Source: Leishmania donovani (lineage: Eukaryota; Euglenozoa; Kinetoplastea; Trypanosomatida; Trypanosomatidae). Taken from it: a stretch of 48,221 nucleotides of DNA. Under the pieces are notes generated by a model, which saw only the letters and a program-made list of their open reading frames with translations, ran no database searches and was not told the DNA's origin. The translations under genes were made by a program, and so were the position numbers. Shown piece after piece: positions 17,225 to 28,216 of the stretch. The stretch's first letter is position 1. Each line of letters begins with the position of its first letter. Location: positions 468,222-516,442 of the forward strand of contig NC_018249.1 in NCBI RefSeq assembly GCF_000227135.1. The letters run 5' to 3'.

Positions 17225-18319
17225 GGCTGCCGTGTGCTTGAGCTCCGGATGAGAGGCAGGAAGGAGGGGCGTGAAGTGGAACGAGATGCTCGAAAAGAGG
17301 CGAAAGGCTCCTCAGGCACGCTTTCTTTTCCTGAGGAAGACGAACGATATGATGGGGCACGTGTAGTCGACGTGTAATGGTTTTTGTACGTGCGTGTGCG
17401 TGTGCGTGTGCGTGTGGCTGTCTGCACTGCTCGCGGCTCGCGCCCCCTGTGCAAACCCGCTGCCGCGTTGATGCAGTGGGCACTTTCCCTTGGCATAGAG
17501 AAGACAAGCGATTCAAGGGACAAGGAACAGGTCAGTGGTTTGAGAGCAGAGAAACGATGATAAGCAACGCCAGCGGTACCTCCCCTCCGCTTTTCTCCTA
17601 TTTATGGGCGTGTGCGCGCACGCATGTATAGCGTCACACAAGGCACGCTCGTTGGTGCCTGAGAGCCGCTCGCGTCGTTCAGCATGTGCACAAGAAAATG
17701 CGCTCTCGAGTAACAGAAAGCACGCAGCGGCGACGGAGGAACGTGATCCATCAGCGGCGGTTGAGTATGTGCTCATGGGTGTGTACGTGCCCTCTCGCAT
17801 GCTGATGCACTCCTCCGCCTTCTCTCCCCCCTTTCCTTTTTGTTCGCCTGTTTTTCATATGTGTGCAGCTTACGCGGTAGCAGTGGTAGCAGCAGAAGAA
17901 ATCGGTTACGATGCTGATGCGGCAGTGGCTGCGCACAAGCCCGCGAGGACGAACAGCACAAGCCGACGTCAGCAGACAGCATGTCCGCCCCCCCTCCTCC
18001 CTCCTTGGCCAACACGACGGGTCTGTCTGAGCGCGCCTTTGGACAACGTATCTACGAGAGGAAAGCCTGTGGAGGGAAGGAAGGGCATACCTGAATCAGT
18101 GGCTGCGGAAAGTCGAAAGAGGTGAGAGCGGCATCATATCCGTCAGCGCCGCCGCAACACACAGTGTGACACTGCAACAGTTCGATTCGCGGGTAGGTCC
18201 CGTCCGACCTGGCCATCTCTTCACGACCGCCGAGACAGACTTGGGCATACACGTTTGCTGGTGCCTTAAGAACGTGAGACTGGGCCCCGGCCTCTTGTCC
18301 TCCATGTGGCAACCAGACT
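17225..18319 (-). other. intergenic region
   Basis: No gene is seen in 1.1 kb. It contains a GTGTGC-type repeat near 17386-17415. On the minus strand, purine-to-pyrimidine asymmetry near 17250-17270 is a possible splice-acceptor tract for the WD40 gene. The rest is presumed 3' UTR of the 1070-residue gene. Confidence 0.6.
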
Positions 18320-21300
18320 CTAGAGCTGATTTTCCTCCATCATGAGAAGGAGCAGCCCGCGCAGCGCGTCGTGCATCTCGTGCACGGCGGCGATGCTCTG
18401 CGAGATGAGATTCATGTAACGTAGCACACGCCGACTGCGCTCCTTGCGGGACTCGCGGCAGTAGAGTAGTGGGCACGTGGCCTGGCTGCTACTGATACTG
18501 GAGCGGCCGCCATTCTTGTCGCGATGGTCTGCTGTCACTCCTGCGGTGTAGTGGCGCGAAGTGCCATCGGCACATTCAGCCGGCGGCGCCAACTCGTGCA
18601 CGACGAGCTGAGCCCGCGGTAGTTGGGTGCCCCGGCGGTGCTCCGCATCGCGAGGCAGTTCAAGACTGCTAGCCTCCGTGCTAGGGCCCCTGATGAGGCC
18701 CCCAGCCAGCTTGGCCGCATCGCCGTCCAATGCCGCGGCAGCCGCCCCCTCTTCAACGGCTGCGTAGGCAGCCTCCTCCTCTTCCGCGGCAGTCGCGAAC
18801 GCGGACACCACCGCGCTCGGCTTTGCAGCCGAGGCGGCGCTGCGCAGAGGCAGCGTCGCTTGGACAAGCCCCAGTGCATCTGCGTCACGGACGGAGACGG
18901 TGACACGCTGCGGCACCGAGACAGCAGAGCACGCCTCCGGCTGCAGTGGCGTGGTGAGACACGCTGCAGCGCCATTTCCACAAGCGCCACCACCCGCTGT
19001 GGCTTCCGTGTTTTTCTCTGCGTCCACTGCAGCATCCATACCGTTGTCTGAGGGGTCCTCGGCAGCGGCAGTGCTCCCCTTGGCCCTCTTCTTCGCGGTC
19101 CCCAGAGCGCCTACAGTGGGGGAGCGACGTCGCCTTTGGGCAGTCGCGCGCGTGGCTGCAGCAGCGCCGATCTTGTCACTCACCTTTGTTGGTAAAGACA
19201 GCGGTGGTGATGGGGCGGCCTTGACGGGCAGCTGAGGCGCTGTCGCGCCGTCCGCGGCCTTGTCGGGTGCGCCAGTAAAGACGAGATTAGAAGCAGCAGC
19301 GCCCGTGGCCGAGGCAGTGCGGGTGACAGCTCTCCGAGCCGGCGCGCGTCTACACCGCCGAAATGCGGAGAGTCCTCTCACAGAGCCCGCGGCAGGGGCT
19401 GCCTGTGCTTTGCGGCGCTGCCGCGTGGGTTTTGGCACGGTGTCCTCTACTGGGAACAACTCTCGCAGGTACGCCACCACGTCAGCCGAACCGCTGTTGC
19501 GTGCGTACGGTAGCGACGACTTGAGCAGCACCGCACCCGCACCGTCACCGCGGAACTGCACAATACGCCGCGACGGTTCAATGACGCCCGCTGCAGCACG
19601 ACCCGGCTCGTGGACGGCGCCGGGAACCGCCAGCATGTCTCCAAGCTTGACCGACGACGCAGCGCTAGAGGAGCGTGAGGACTGCCGGGTGGGCGTGGGC
19701 GCCGGCGCGGTGCAGGCATCGTCTCTGCATCCATCCTTGCCCGCATTCGAAAAGGCGTGGGTGGCCGTGCTTGCGCGCAGAGCTGCCCACTGAATCTCAG
19801 GCCCGGTCCAGCCATCACCGACAGGCCTCACCCCGCGGACATCGCAGGCAGCAGAACCAGAGGCGGCCGCCGCTTTATCGACGCCGTCGCGCGTCTCTTC
19901 CGGTGCTGGCGACGGCATCGCGTGACCCTCCTGTGTTTCTGCGCGGTCATCACACGCGTCATGTGTCGCGAGTCGTGGCAGCTCGGCCTCAGCCACGAAG
20001 GAGACTTCGGAAGCACATAGGTGCGCGCCGCTGCCACCGTTGCGGAAGACTCGAGTCGAGAACCGTCCTTGCACGTGAACTGCCGTGTCCATCGGCTGCT
20101 GAGTAGATCGCCGATTCTCCACCACAGGGCCGCCGTGTGCTGCAGCCGCAGTGTGCACCCCATTCACCTCGCACTGCGGCTTCACCGCAGCTGCGGAGGG
20201 GCTCAGCAAATGCGCCTCTGATACGGTGGACTTCAATGACGGGCACATCGAAGGGGCCGCAGACGAGGCGACGATGGGCAGCGACTGTCGATGCGTACAT
20301 CGAGACGCCTGATTCTGGCCCGCGCGCCGCACCGCCGTCATGGCCGCCGCTACGGTCGGTCGGCGGCGATGGAGAGGTTCGCCGCGGCCGCCGCGACAGT
20401 GGTCCGGTTGCTCTGCCTCCTCCATCAGCTCTGCCAGTTCTTCTGCCACGCCCTCCAGCGTGTTGGCGAGCCGTGATGGGGTCGCCTGTTGTGATTGCCG
20501 GTGCTTCGGTGATGGAGGCCGTCGATCGACCTGCGCTGTAGCCCCTGTGGTGGCGGTGGCGGTGATGCCAAGCGCGCCGGCCACGCGAGAGGTTTGGCTC
20601 GCGATGCCCCCTCCTTCTTCCTCGCCACCCGCTGGCGCCGCGGGACTACCTGAGAGGGATTGCACAGCATCATCGTGCGCCTCTGCCTCAGCCACCCCTG
20701 CTGCACTGCCGTCGCTGTCGCCACCCAGTAGCTCGGCTACGGTTTCCGGTGCGCGAAGTGCGGCATCCCTGGAGGCCGCGGTGATGCGTCGCGCTTCGGA
20801 GTGCTTAGCAGACGCGCATCCTCTTCTCTCCTCGGCACCGTCGCCAGTGCAAGACGGTGTGCAGTGAGCCGTGTCCCTCTCGCCTCGCCTCTGCCACTGG
20901 CGCCGATCGTGCCGGCGGCTGCACACTGGCGCCGCACTGTTCTCACCGCCCGCCGAATCGATCTCTGCCACCTCCTTTTGAGAGTTCGCCGATGAGGTTG
21001 ACATCGTCCGGGGCGAGGTTGCCGCATCCGTCGGCACGCTCGCCGCGGGGTCCACCAGCGGCACCCCGTACACCGGCAGCGGCTCCGTCACGGAGATGCG
21101 CGACACGGATCTGGTGCGCCGACTGGCCGCGATGAGAGGCGCGATAGACCGCATAAAAGCGGCCATGTCCTCGACGCCCAGCTGCAGAAACAGCACAACT
21201 GTCGAGGCCGTCGTCTGACCAGAGACGGCGCCTGCCTCGGCCCTGTTGCCCTCGTACTCGTCCAGCTGCGTCTCAAATGTGTTATGCGCTGCCCATCGTC

Positions 21301-21532
21301 GCACGATTCCGCGCGGCAGCGTCAGCCGCATCACCCCTTGCGCCCGCACAATGCGAAAGTGCTCCAGCACGTCGTACGCCACGCGCAGTGGGGACGTACT
21401 GTTGCCGTCTGCATCGGCAGCGGTCAGCTCGGCGTAGGTGTCGTAGAAGCTGATCTCGCCAGAGGTGAACTGCGCCGCAGAGACGACGCACTGCACGAGC
21501 GAGTACGTGGAGAGCGACTGCGACATCAACAT
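18320..21532 (-). CDS. hypothetical protein, 1070 residues, conserved-looking ends, disordered middle
   Basis: I do not recognise this protein. ATG at 21530-21532, with a second in-frame ATG two codons on. Residues 1-150 look folded: alternating hydrophobic strands (SLVQCVVSAAQFTSGEISFY, VLEHFRIVRAQGVMRLTLP) and a segment FLQLGVEDMAAFMRSIAPLI. Residues ~150-1020 are Ala/Ser/Glu/Arg-rich low-complexity sequence with little predicted order. The C-terminal ~45 residues form an amphipathic helix-like segment (RYMNLISQSIAAVHEMHDAL) ending LLLLMMEENQL. No catalytic motif, signal peptide or membrane span is seen. Folded ends joined by a disordered linker suit a scaffold, but that is inference. Confidence 0.8.
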   Translation of the reverse strand: MLMSQSLSTYSLVQCVVSAAQFTSGEISFYDTYAELTAADADGNSTSPLRVAYDVLEHFRIVRAQGVMRLTLPRGIVRRWAAHNTFETQLDEYEGNRAEAGAVSGQTTASTVVLFLQLGVEDMAAFMRSIAPLIAASRRTRSVSRISVTEPLPVYGVPLVDPAASVPTDAATSPRTMSTSSANSQKEVAEIDSAGGENSAAPVCSRRHDRRQWQRRGERDTAHCTPSCTGDGAEERRGCASAKHSEARRITAASRDAALRAPETVAELLGGDSDGSAAGVAEAEAHDDAVQSLSGSPAAPAGGEEEGGGIASQTSRVAGALGITATATTGATAQVDRRPPSPKHRQSQQATPSRLANTLEGVAEELAELMEEAEQPDHCRGGRGEPLHRRRPTVAAAMTAVRRAGQNQASRCTHRQSLPIVASSAAPSMCPSLKSTVSEAHLLSPSAAAVKPQCEVNGVHTAAAAHGGPVVENRRSTQQPMDTAVHVQGRFSTRVFRNGGSGAHLCASEVSFVAEAELPRLATHDACDDRAETQEGHAMPSPAPEETRDGVDKAAAASGSAACDVRGVRPVGDGWTGPEIQWAALRASTATHAFSNAGKDGCRDDACTAPAPTPTRQSSRSSSAASSVKLGDMLAVPGAVHEPGRAAAGVIEPSRRIVQFRGDGAGAVLLKSSLPYARNSGSADVVAYLRELFPVEDTVPKPTRQRRKAQAAPAAGSVRGLSAFRRCRRAPARRAVTRTASATGAAASNLVFTGAPDKAADGATAPQLPVKAAPSPPLSLPTKVSDKIGAAAATRATAQRRRRSPTVGALGTAKKRAKGSTAAAEDPSDNGMDAAVDAEKNTEATAGGGACGNGAAACLTTPLQPEACSAVSVPQRVTVSVRDADALGLVQATLPLRSAASAAKPSAVVSAFATAAEEEEAAYAAVEEGAAAAALDGDAAKLAGGLIRGPSTEASSLELPRDAEHRRGTQLPRAQLVVHELAPPAECADGTSRHYTAGVTADHRDKNGGRSSISSSQATCPLLYCRESRKERSRRVLRYMNLISQSIAAVHEMHDALRGLLLLMMEENQL

Positions 21533-23085
21533 CGTTTCTGCAATGCTCCACTTCGTGGTGAAGCTGTCTGATGTGGGAATCAGCTGTGGCGCTGGTGAGG
21601 CAGGCTGCCGTGCAGCAGTGGCAGTGAGGGAAGGAAGCGTGGGGTTGGAGGAAGGGGGGGGGGACGACGAGAGGAGTGGGCCCTGTATGGCAGGTTACGT
21701 GACGCTAGCCGATCTGAACTCTGTCTTCACCGGTGGCCGAGGTCGAGCTCGCGCACAAAAACGGAGCAGTGCACTGTGAGCCCGAGGACGCGGATGGGCG
21801 CGCGAACGGCTTGCGATTGTGTGCGCGCGTCTATCCGTCGATTTGGTGTGGTGCCGCAGGGCGCCAACGAGAGAGAGAGACCCCTTTTCGATGGGGAAGA
21901 CAGAGAAGTGCGACGGCCGCAACGAGGGAGGGACGGAGACGCGGCGCTGGGGAAGGGCGCTCCAGGCAGCAGCACCACCATCTTGCATCGTGAATCACCT
22001 GCAGGAAGAACATAAGGATATAGGAGAGGAGGCCTCGAGAGAGGGGAAGGGGGGTGAAAGTAAGATGTCAGTGAGTGCACACGGGCCGTGCCTTCGACCC
22101 ATCTTACGCACACACACACACACCTTCTCCCACCCTCACTGCAGAACTGCCCGTCATTGGCAACAATAGGGCGAGTCTCCCTTTCCTTTGCGCAGCAGTG
22201 CAGGTCATTGCAAAACATGTGTGCGCTGAGCAGCGCACTACGTGGTTGATGTGCAAGAATACGAGCCCCCCTCTCCCACCCTGAAAACCTCCCGCAGCGG
22301 TGGTGTTCTTCCTGTCGCTGCATGCAACGTGAGAGAGCACACTTATGCAAGCGCGCAAGCGTGCGTGGGCGTGATTGGGCTGGTAGAGTCGATGTGGTGG
22401 TGCGAGTGAACATGCGCGCGCATGTTGCTTGCAGACGGCATTCGATGGTTTTCGGGTCATGCCAAATCTCCGCTGGCCTGCGCGTTTACACGAAAGCCTC
22501 GACGGTGCCCTACTCGCCCATGTGCAGATGTCAGATAACGTTTATGGGCATGGGTGTCTGTCGGCTTGTCCGTGAGGGGGTAGAGCCGAGTACGGCAGCG
22601 CAGTGGAGCGCACTGAACTGCCATCGGCGCGCATCAGCATAGCAGAGAGAGAGAAGGTGGCAGGCACACCCTCACACGCACAACAAGCTGACGCCAGAAA
22701 GCACGAAAAAGTACGCACGTGCGGGGTGCACGCGCATCTGGATTACATCGTCAAACGACAGCGCAAGAGGAGAGGCGACGCGTGCAATGACGGCCGTCTT
22801 TCGAGTTCGGGCATCGACGGTTGCACGACCCCGCGCCGTGAGCGTTCCTGCCCTTCTCCGATCTGTATAGGAGGTGCTGTGGCAACGCCCTTTGCAGCGC
22901 CTCATTCACGGCTGTGCCCATTGGCCATCGGCAAGTTCAAAGGAAGGGGCAAGAGAGGAAGCGCAGGAACAACTCGGCGGTCGTGCCGTGAAAGCTGGAG
23001 GAGTACGGGCGGAGGAGGAAAGCCGCAAAACGCCTGTGTAAACAACCAGCGTTGCGTGTGTGCATGCATCTGCGTCTGTACAACA
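21533..23085 (-). other. intergenic region
   Basis: No gene is seen in 1.55 kb. A G10 run lies near 21654-21664, GA repeats near 21870-21880 and a CA repeat near 22110-22122. It is presumed 3' UTR of the MORN gene plus the 5' UTR of the 1070-residue gene. Confidence 0.6.
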
Positions 23086-24324
23086 TCACGGCGCCGCCAC
23101 GATTTGCACAAGCGCTCTGTTGACGTCCTCTACATCTAAAACTCGGCACACTGCCAAGTTTAGCGCCGGCTGTGGGGCTGCTGGTGCCGTCACCAATGCC
23201 GCTGCAGCGACCCCGTCCTCCCCCACAACCCCATCTTTGGCGCCAACCACATCAGCCTCCGTGTCTTCGAGTCGGCCGTCCGCACGCAGCCCCTCGGTGG
23301 GCACGGCCATCGCAAACTGGAGGGCGATCGCCGACTCGATTAGTTCGAGCGGCGCTTCCGACCTCGCATCAACGCTTTCGCCGCCTCCAACCATTGTGGG
23401 ACGGCGGCTGGAGCGGGCAGGCGGTGACCCTGCTTGCTCCTGCTTCTGTCGTTGCAGGTGGAAGGCAGCCTTCCTCTCGTCCGCGGCCGCGGCGGCCTCG
23501 GCCCAGCGCGTGACTCGAGGGTCATCAATGCTCGTGAGCTGTCCCTTCGCAAACGCCGGCGCCGTGCGCGCGTGCACGAAGGCGCGCGGAAGCACCATGG
23601 GCAAGCCCTCACCCGTGTCATCCGCGCTCGCGGCCGGAGACTCGCTGGTGCTCTCCTTCTTTGCCATGGCGTCTTTGCGAATGTGCAGCAGCCGTGCCCC
23701 GCCCAAGAGCGCTTCGTGCGGCAGCACCGGTGCCACATTCTGCAGGTACTCCTCCCACAGGCGGCGGTCGCTGCCGTGGCAGTAGGTCCACAACGTGCCA
23801 CGCTTCCTCTGCGCGTAGGCCAACATGTCCTCTGTGCCACTGCTGCCGTACACGAGCCCATCCTGGAATACGTAGTGGCCCTCCACGTGCCGGCCGTGCT
23901 CCCACACGCCTCGGTACTGGCCGCCGCCGCCACCACCGCTGCTGCCCACAAGGGCCGCAAAGTCCTGCACTGCCACCGGGCTCTCGCCCGCACCCGCAGT
24001 GGATACGGTGGAAGTCTGATCTGGGTTCAAGAAAGCCTGCAACGCACGGTCTTCTACATCGTCGACACTGCCTTTGTCACCCCTGGCCTGAGGAAGAGGA
24101 TGGCGAGTTGACGCTACATTCGCGCGGGCGGGTAAGCCGCCGCTGCCGCCATCATCACTGCCGGGTGTATTCCGGAAGAAGACGACGCCGTGACCGTGAA
24201 ACTGCCCATCCTGCATTCCGCCGAGGTACACGTCGCCATTCGGGAAGGTGTAGCGACCGAGGCCGTCGTAGCGGCGGCCGTCTGTGCTATGCTGGCCGAG
24301 GTAGGCGCACTGAATAAACTCCAT
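23086..24324 (-). CDS. MORN5-like MORN-repeat protein (412 residues)
   Basis: The ATG at 24322-24324 is chosen; the frame extends only two codons further, to a TTG. Residues 8-30 and 31-53 are MORN units (YLGQ..DGRRYDGLGRYTFPNG; YLGGMQDGQFHGHGVVFF). After a Gly/Ser/Ala-rich insert (54-134), a third unit follows at 137-156 (YRGVWEHGRHVEGHYVFQDG), then WTYCHGSDRRLWEEYLQ at about 179-195. The order Y-G.M.DG.FHG.G, WE.G....G.Y.F.DGL, YC.G.DRR matches animal MORN5, which is linked to motile cilia and sperm flagella. Human MORN5 is about 160 residues, so the insert and the ~215-residue low-complexity C-terminal tail are extensions. A flagellar role is inference. Confidence 0.88.
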   Translation of the reverse strand: MEFIQCAYLGQHSTDGRRYDGLGRYTFPNGDVYLGGMQDGQFHGHGVVFFRNTPGSDDGGSGGLPARANVASTRHPLPQARGDKGSVDDVEDRALQAFLNPDQTSTVSTAGAGESPVAVQDFAALVGSSGGGGGGQYRGVWEHGRHVEGHYVFQDGLVYGSSGTEDMLAYAQRKRGTLWTYCHGSDRRLWEEYLQNVAPVLPHEALLGGARLLHIRKDAMAKKESTSESPAASADDTGEGLPMVLPRAFVHARTAPAFAKGQLTSIDDPRVTRWAEAAAAADERKAAFHLQRQKQEQAGSPPARSSRRPTMVGGGESVDARSEAPLELIESAIALQFAMAVPTEGLRADGRLEDTEADVVGAKDGVVGEDGVAAAALVTAPAAPQPALNLAVCRVLDVEDVNRALVQIVAAP

Positions 24325-25671
24325 CGGCAAGATGTGGTGGTTGCTAGAGTTCGGAGGGAAGGAGGGAGGACTAAAGACAGGAGACTAGTGAAAGGGGGCC
24401 CCGACAGGAGGTGGGCGGGCTGGCTGTCAAGCACATCGATGAGAGCGCGCAGAAGCGGAAACAGTGAAGACAGGTAAGGCGGCAGCGGGCAGAGATCGAG
24501 TCAGTGGGAGAGGCGGAGATGGCGACATGAGAAACACAGTGGCGTCATGTACGGCGAAACGTCGCGTACACGGAAGGAGGACGACAGAGTGGAAGCTGGC
24601 ATCGGTAGACAGAAAGAGGGAGAGATAATGGGTAGACAACGTTGCGTGGCGCGCACGCGTACGTGGACACGAAAGCACAAATGCAAGTTGAGCGTCAGCT
24701 GCACTGTTTTGTGCGTACGTGTGCGTGTGCGTGTTCTTCCCTCTTTCCTTTGGTGTGCGACGTGGCACACACAACCACACGCGCACGCCGCACACGATAG
24801 GCATGGCCCACCCTCTGATTAAGGCCGCTGGCGTTTGGCAAGGAAAGAAGGCGAGGAAGAGACGAGGGACTGTGTGAGCCCGTACCGCTCCAATGCCGGC
24901 GCCGGTCTCGACCAGCTGCGCGCAGACACATATGTACATACAGATACGCACGTGCAAGTACACTCGACTCGAAGGAGAGGGAGCGATGAAAAGGGAAGGG
25001 AGGAGGGAAAGAAGAAGAGAGCTAAAAACGAAAAAAGGGCTGGTGTTACCACAAACTGTAGAGCAAGGCCCGATCATATAGATTGGCACACACACCAATC
25101 ACGTATATGTGTCACACACCATGGGGGGCCACGGCTGAGAGCACTCTGTACAAGAGCAAGTGAGAGGAATAAGACCGATTCACCGCATTCCGGCGGAAAA
25201 CGAAAGGAGAGGATGACAACTCACCACCACCAACACCGACAGCAACGGCCGCGTGTCTGTACGCGTGCGCTGTGGGTGCAAGAGATGTCGCCGCCCCCAC
25301 CACGCCTCGTTTATCATCACAGATTTCCTCCAACAGCAGCAGCAGCAAGCAGCGGCTCGGAGCGCATCGAGAAAGGCTTTTAAAAAGCGCAAGAGGTCTT
25401 GTCACACGCACGCGTGGCACGATATACCGCCACACTGTCCCCCGCCTCGCCTCGACGTGCATCATGCTTCTCTATTCTTCGGCTGCCGCTTTACTAGTCT
25501 GCGCGCCACGGTGTGTGTGTGTGTGTGTGGGGAGGGGGGCAGCAGTGTCGAAGAAAAAGCGAAGAAAACGAAGGCACATCGAAGGGACGAGGGGGGAGGG
25601 GCGGCGTATGAGCTCCTGTAATGGTCGTTCGTGCTCGCCGCCCCGACCCCTCGCTACGGTGGGTGAAGGCT
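24325..25671 (-). other. intergenic region
   Basis: No gene is seen in 1.35 kb. A GTGTGC-type repeat lies near 24718-24733 and a TG repeat at about 25511-25529, followed by G runs. Presumed 3' UTR of the 390-residue gene and 5' UTR of the MORN gene. Confidence 0.6.
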
Positions 25672-26844
25672 CTAACGCAAATGGCGTGCAATCTGCTCTG
25701 CCAGCGACTCCGCAGCTGCCCTTGCCACCGTACCTGGCTCGAAATCGTGCGGCGATGCCTCCTGCGCCACAGCGCGGCAGACACTGGCCGGCACCGTCAG
25801 CGCCGTCAGCTTCTTCTTGGCGGCGTAGTACTCTAAGAGCGCTGCGTGCGCGTTTGAGCCGCACCGGGATGCGAGCTGCAAGAGCGTTAATGAAGCTCCG
25901 CATGAGGAGTCACAGCTGTTGTTGCCTGCGCTGCTCTCCTCTGCTGTGCCCTTCTCGTTCATCGACACGGAGAAGACCGCGACTGGAGAGCCCAGAAGCC
26001 CCTCCACCGCCAGACCATCCGCGATGGTGTAGGGCCACCATTCGCCGACAAGCACAACTGGTGTGCGCAGCGCGGCCGCTGATGCATACGCCGCTTCCGG
26101 GGTGGACTGCGCAGCAGTAGCAGCAGCGCCGCCACCACCTGCAAACGATGCAGTGCCCACCATGGGTGCACCGGTCCTGCTCGCTACGTCCCGCTCGAGC
26201 TGCTGGAGTAACTTCTTCTGCTGTTGCTGCTGCAGCGGTCGATGAAGCTGGCGCGCGACCGCATCCTGCTCGGGCAGCATCGCAGGCATCGACGAATGCA
26301 CGAGCCCGCCAATGCCACGGGCAACGGACTGCGCTGCCGCCGCCACAATAGCGGAAAAGGCCGCCCTCTGCGCTGACGGAACGGTGGATGAGAGCGACGC
26401 TTCCGTCGGCGGCTGCTCAGCAGGCTGCAGCTGCGGTGGGAGCGACAAGGATGAGGCTGAAGCTTCGCATGGCTCACACGCTGCTAGGCCACCTTCGACA
26501 AGCACAACGATGTATGGGTGCGCCGACTGCCACATCGCCTTCGCATCCTTCTTGCCTTGCAAGAAGGCACGGAGAGCAGCGATGGTCGGCTGGAAAGACG
26601 ACTTCTCTAAGAGCTCACCCGCGTGGTATGCGTAGGCTTCTCCACCAGCGCGCTTGTAAAGCTCGCCGTATACCTGTGCTGAAGGCGGCGCCGCGAATGC
26701 AGTTGCACGAGTACCGGAAGCATCAACGCCTTTCAGTTCTGGATGCAATTCTACTGGCGCCGACGCCGCTTCGGCGCGAAGAAACTCAACCACAAACTCA
26801 TCCAGCAATTCGCGGATGTGATGCGTGGTACACCAACACTCCAT
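25672..26844 (-). CDS. hypothetical protein (390 residues)
   Basis: I do not recognise this protein. ATG at 26842-26844. The N-terminus MECWCTTHHIRELLDEFVVE is a short Cys/His cluster followed by a helix weakly like a LisH-type dimerisation segment. Conserved-looking blocks are LYKRAGGEAYAYHAGELLEK with WQSAHPYIVVLVEGG, and later TPVVLVGEWWPYTIADGLAV. A glutamine-rich helix (LQQQQQKKLLQQLERDV) and Ala/Gly-rich linkers lie between. The C-terminus is helical and alanine-rich (LLEYYAAKKKL ... ESLAEQIARHLR). No membrane span or catalytic motif is seen. Confidence 0.78.
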   Translation of the reverse strand: MECWCTTHHIRELLDEFVVEFLRAEAASAPVELHPELKGVDASGTRATAFAAPPSAQVYGELYKRAGGEAYAYHAGELLEKSSFQPTIAALRAFLQGKKDAKAMWQSAHPYIVVLVEGGLAACEPCEASASSLSLPPQLQPAEQPPTEASLSSTVPSAQRAAFSAIVAAAAQSVARGIGGLVHSSMPAMLPEQDAVARQLHRPLQQQQQKKLLQQLERDVASRTGAPMVGTASFAGGGGAAATAAQSTPEAAYASAAALRTPVVLVGEWWPYTIADGLAVEGLLGSPVAVFSVSMNEKGTAEESSAGNNSCDSSCGASLTLLQLASRCGSNAHAALLEYYAAKKKLTALTVPASVCRAVAQEASPHDFEPGTVARAAAESLAEQIARHLR

Positions 26845-27646
26845 TACGGCCTGTTCAGGTTGTATGCCGAGCCGTATTGCCTTTCACGTGTCTGTCGCGG
26901 CGGTGTTCAGTGCCGTAGAGCTTCTAGCAACTCGGCGATCCAAGCCGTCAACGTGTGTCTCTTGTCCGTGTTTTAGTGCGTGTGCGTGACGGACTGAGCG
27001 GGGCGGTCGTGCTTCTCTGTGGCCGGCACCCGAGGTAATCCCTTCGCGTATGTGAGTAAGTCGGCGTGTCTGTCTCCGTGTAGCGCCTCCCTCTGGATGC
27101 AAGAGCAAGGGCATGAAAGAGAGACACCCCCCCACATAATGCATGTAGCGGACAGGTGAGCGCAACCCCGGGCGATACCGCGGCGACAGCAGTTAACGCC
27201 AAAAGCCACACACACCCACATGCACATGAGGGTGCACGCGTGAGCAGAGAGAAAAATGAGCGCAGCGGGGAAAAACAAGCGAAGGAGAGGAAGACATGGA
27301 GAGAAGCGAAGGAGAAGGCGGGGACGGCAAAAACACAGGTTAGCAGCCTCGCGTATATGCGCGCGATGCAGCGTCACGAGCTCTAACAGGTACAATAGAA
27401 ACGTTCAGGTCCACAACCAAGTACTGCGCCGATGTGCGCATGCAGAGGCGGAGAGGCACTCACGCACTGAAAAGAACGCGTGTATGCATGTTCAGCCAGA
27501 GACCCAGAAGCGCCGCCGAAAGAACGTCTCAGCAAAACGCCGGTGACCCGCGAGACACGCGCGCATATATATATATATATATATACACAAGACCAGCGAG
27601 GCGGTAACAGCGAACATAAAGCCAAGAGATTCGATTCTTCTCTCCG
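26845..27646 (-). other. intergenic region with TA microsatellite
   Basis: No gene is seen. It is purine-rich on the plus strand at 27245-27330, which on the minus strand would be polypyrimidine tracts fit for a splice acceptor of the 390-residue gene. A TA repeat lies at 27564-27585. Confidence 0.6.
27564..27585. repeat. TA dinucleotide microsatellite
   Basis: About eleven TA units, which is striking in otherwise GC-rich DNA, lie about 60 bp left of SIDER2 copy B. Confidence 0.9.
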
Positions 27647-28005
27647 CAAGCCCCCCTCTCTGCCACACAACATGTCCGCAGCTCCACTCCACCACTCTCC
27701 GCCCCCTCTCCCCTCCCCCGGCGATGGCCCCGTCACAGGCACCGTCGCGTGGTGCGAAGCGGCCGCACACGCGCGCACGCGGCAGCAAATGCGCCGACGC
27801 AGTCGGCTCCGCATGCGCTCGGCCCCTCAACCCCCACCCGCCCCCCTCACCGCTTCGCACGTCGCCCCACAGTCGCTCCCCCATTGGGCTGGCCACCACC
27901 TGGCGCATCTCTCGCCGTGGCCCAGACTCCCCACCGGGAGGCAGTCATGGCCGAGGGGTGGGATACGCTCGAGTCACGCTGCCACTCTGCCCCTCATATG
28001 GGCCG
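27647..28005 (-). mobile_element. SIDER2-like retroposon, copy B (partial, ends at a gap)
   Basis: The first 359 bp (plus-strand order) match the 631-bp element; the rest is lost in the gap at 28006. It has the same base as copy A at element offset 84 (C at 27731), whereas copies C and D have T. Its left flank is unique in this window. It may really be the left part of the same insertion as copy C. Confidence 0.72.
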
Positions 28006-28104
28006 NNNNNNNNNNNNNNNNNNNNNNNNNNNNNNNNNNNNNNNNNNNNNNNNNNNNNNNNNNNNNNNNNNNNNNNNNNNNNNNNNNNNNNNNNNNNNNN
28101 NNNN
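28006..28104. other. assembly gap (99 N) between SIDER2 copies B and C
   Basis: The contig to the left ends inside a SIDER2. The contig to the right starts with 115 bp that are identical to 38226-38340. No terminal overlap is seen, so this junction is unresolved rather than a simple unmerged overlap. Confidence 0.95.
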
Positions 28105-28216
28105 GAGGCTAGGCCATCACACACAAAGAAAACAGTGCGAGCAGGGTAGCAGCAGCGAGGCAAGGCACAGCGGAAGAAAACTACGCAGGGCAAGAAAAGC
28201 AAAGACATGTTGTTCA
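28105..28216. repeat. duplicate of the SIDER2 copy D left flank
   Basis: Together with the first bases of the element, this segment is identical to 38226-38340 although it is not part of the retroposon. It starts exactly at a contig edge, which makes a chimeric contig a serious possibility. Confidence 0.8.
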
